Below are positions 11,712 to 12,251 of a DNA stretch of 12,251 bases, one piece after another (the first letter of the stretch is position 1; every line of letters begins with the position of its first letter). The notes below the pieces were generated by a model, which was not told the origin of the DNA, searched no databases, and saw only the letters and a list, made by a program, of their open reading frames with translations. Origin of the DNA: Microcaldota archaeon. Lineage in GTDB: Archaea; Iainarchaeota; Iainarchaeia; Iainarchaeales; JAGVWC01. The position numbers were made by a program, and so were the translations under genes. The stretch lies in the NCBI GenBank assembly GCA_018813975.1, contig JAHJAQ010000104.1:1-12251 (forward strand), written 5' to 3'.

Positions 11712-12251
11712 ATGAAAACACTATTTTCCACTCAAAAGCTATTGAATTGGTTTGAAAAAAACCAGCGTTCCCTGCCCTGGCGCCAACAATACAATCCCTA
11801 CCAAGTTTGGGTGTCAGAGGTAATGCTACAACAAACCCGCGTAGACCAAATGCTATCCTATTACAAGCGATTCTTGAAACAATTTCCCTCTATTCAAGCG
11901 CTTGCCCAGGCCAGAGAAGAAACCGTTCTAAAAAGCTGGGAAGGATTAGGGTATTATGCACGCGCTCGAAACCTGCACAAAGCCGCCCAGCAAATTGTTT
12001 CCAATTACAATGGAAAAATGCCTTCTACCAAAGAAGAACTCAAAAAGCTGCCCGGATTTGGCGACTATATTGCAAGCGCGGTATCGAGCATTGCATTCAA
12101 CCAATCCAATGCCGTAGTGGATGGAAATGTTTTTCGCGTAATTGCCCGTTTTTTTGGAATACAATCCGATATTGCTAATGCCAAAACCAAACAAGAATTC
12201 CAATCCATTGCAGAAAAAATTTTACCCCCCAAAAAAAGCCGATACTTTAAC
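11712..12251 (+). CDS. mutY: A/G-specific adenine glycosylase MutY (5' part, runs off the window)
   Basis: The first 180 codons are present with no stop. It is a base-excision repair enzyme removing adenine opposite 8-oxoguanine. It shows LPWRQQYNPYQVWVSEVMLQ (21-40), the MutY N-terminal signature with the catalytic E36. YYARARNL (81-88) follows, then the helix-hairpin-helix LPGFGDYIASAV (113-124) and VVDGNVFRV (135-143) with the catalytic D137. The 4Fe-4S cluster cysteines and any NUDIX-like C-terminal domain would lie beyond the right edge, so completeness cannot be judged. The distinction from plain endonuclease III rests on E36, the WR signature and VVDGNV. The gene starts 142 nt from the divergent isoprenyl synthase start. 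Confidence 0.93.
   Translation, partial: MKTLFSTQKLLNWFEKNQRSLPWRQQYNPYQVWVSEVMLQQTRVDQMLSYYKRFLKQFPSIQALAQAREETVLKSWEGLGYYARARNLHKAAQQIVSNYNGKMPSTKEELKKLPGFGDYIASAVSSIAFNQSNAVVDGNVFRVIARFFGIQSDIANAKTKQEFQSIAEKILPPKKSRYFN

Noticed and set aside
11807..12178. Plus-strand 123-codon frame inside the right end
   Set aside because: It lies out of frame within mutY, whose motifs are continuous in the other frame.
1..12251. tRNA genes, CRISPR arrays, insertion sequences, prophage genes
   Set aside because: No cloverleaf with a GGTTCGAATCC-like T arm, no regular direct-repeat array with spacers, and no transposase or integrase motif was found on either strand.

Overview
The window looks like chromosomal DNA from an AT-rich archaeon, most likely of the DPANN type (Diapherotrites, Micrarchaeota or Woesearchaeota-like). 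The assignment is inferred from gene content and signals, not from any search. Supporting points are a DRG/TGS-type GTPase, a short archaeal Mtq2/HemK2-type release-factor methylase, an isoprenyl diphosphate synthase, an Lrp-like regulator, and a class of secreted Cys-rich proteins common in these lineages. The signals also fit: several genes have a TATA-like box 24-29 nt upstream of the ATG (leaderless transcription), and several end at a plain oligo-T run. Fifteen protein genes are supported, very tightly packed and in alternating directions. No tRNA, rRNA, CRISPR array, insertion sequence or prophage was seen.

Left part (1-3976, all minus strand): a large secreted, Cys-rich, beta-sandwich surface protein runs off the left edge and carries one frameshift at a T6 run. 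Next comes a repeat- and hairpin-rich spacer that holds a second, diverged copy of the 3' end of the neighbouring GTPase gene. Then follow the GTPase itself (degenerate G3 and G4 motifs, TGS domain kept) and a double-length Lrp/AsnC-like regulator, probably in one operon.

Middle (4081-9442): a class I methyltransferase (plus) converges on a three-gene minus-strand operon: membrane-anchored double thioredoxin-fold protein, then membrane-anchored single-HKD phospholipase-D-type nuclease (ATGA overlap), then release-factor-type methylase. Divergent from this operon lie a TatD-family DNase and a membrane-anchored coiled-coil protein. The latter ends in a shared CTAG with a convergent RNase H of type 2 that has an apparent N-terminal TBP-like domain and an abrupt C-terminus.

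Right part (9487-12251): a 43-residue coiled-coil microprotein gene with a perfect 18-bp palindrome at its promoter, a typical 2-Cys peroxiredoxin, a membrane-anchored protein with three perfect 20-residue Cys repeats, a short isoprenyl diphosphate synthase, and the first 180 codons of a MutY adenine glycosylase that leaves the window.

Common themes: (1) the two Cys-rich surface proteins share one repeat motif and would need oxidative folding, which the thioredoxin/DsbA-like protein might supply or police; (2) that oxidoreductase is translationally coupled to an apparently extracytoplasmic nuclease with its own CxxxxC pair, which suggests a surface nuclease/disulfide module, perhaps for nucleic-acid scavenging; (3) DNA/RNA maintenance genes (MutY, RNase H, TatD) and peroxide defence (Prx) lie nearby without obvious co-regulation.
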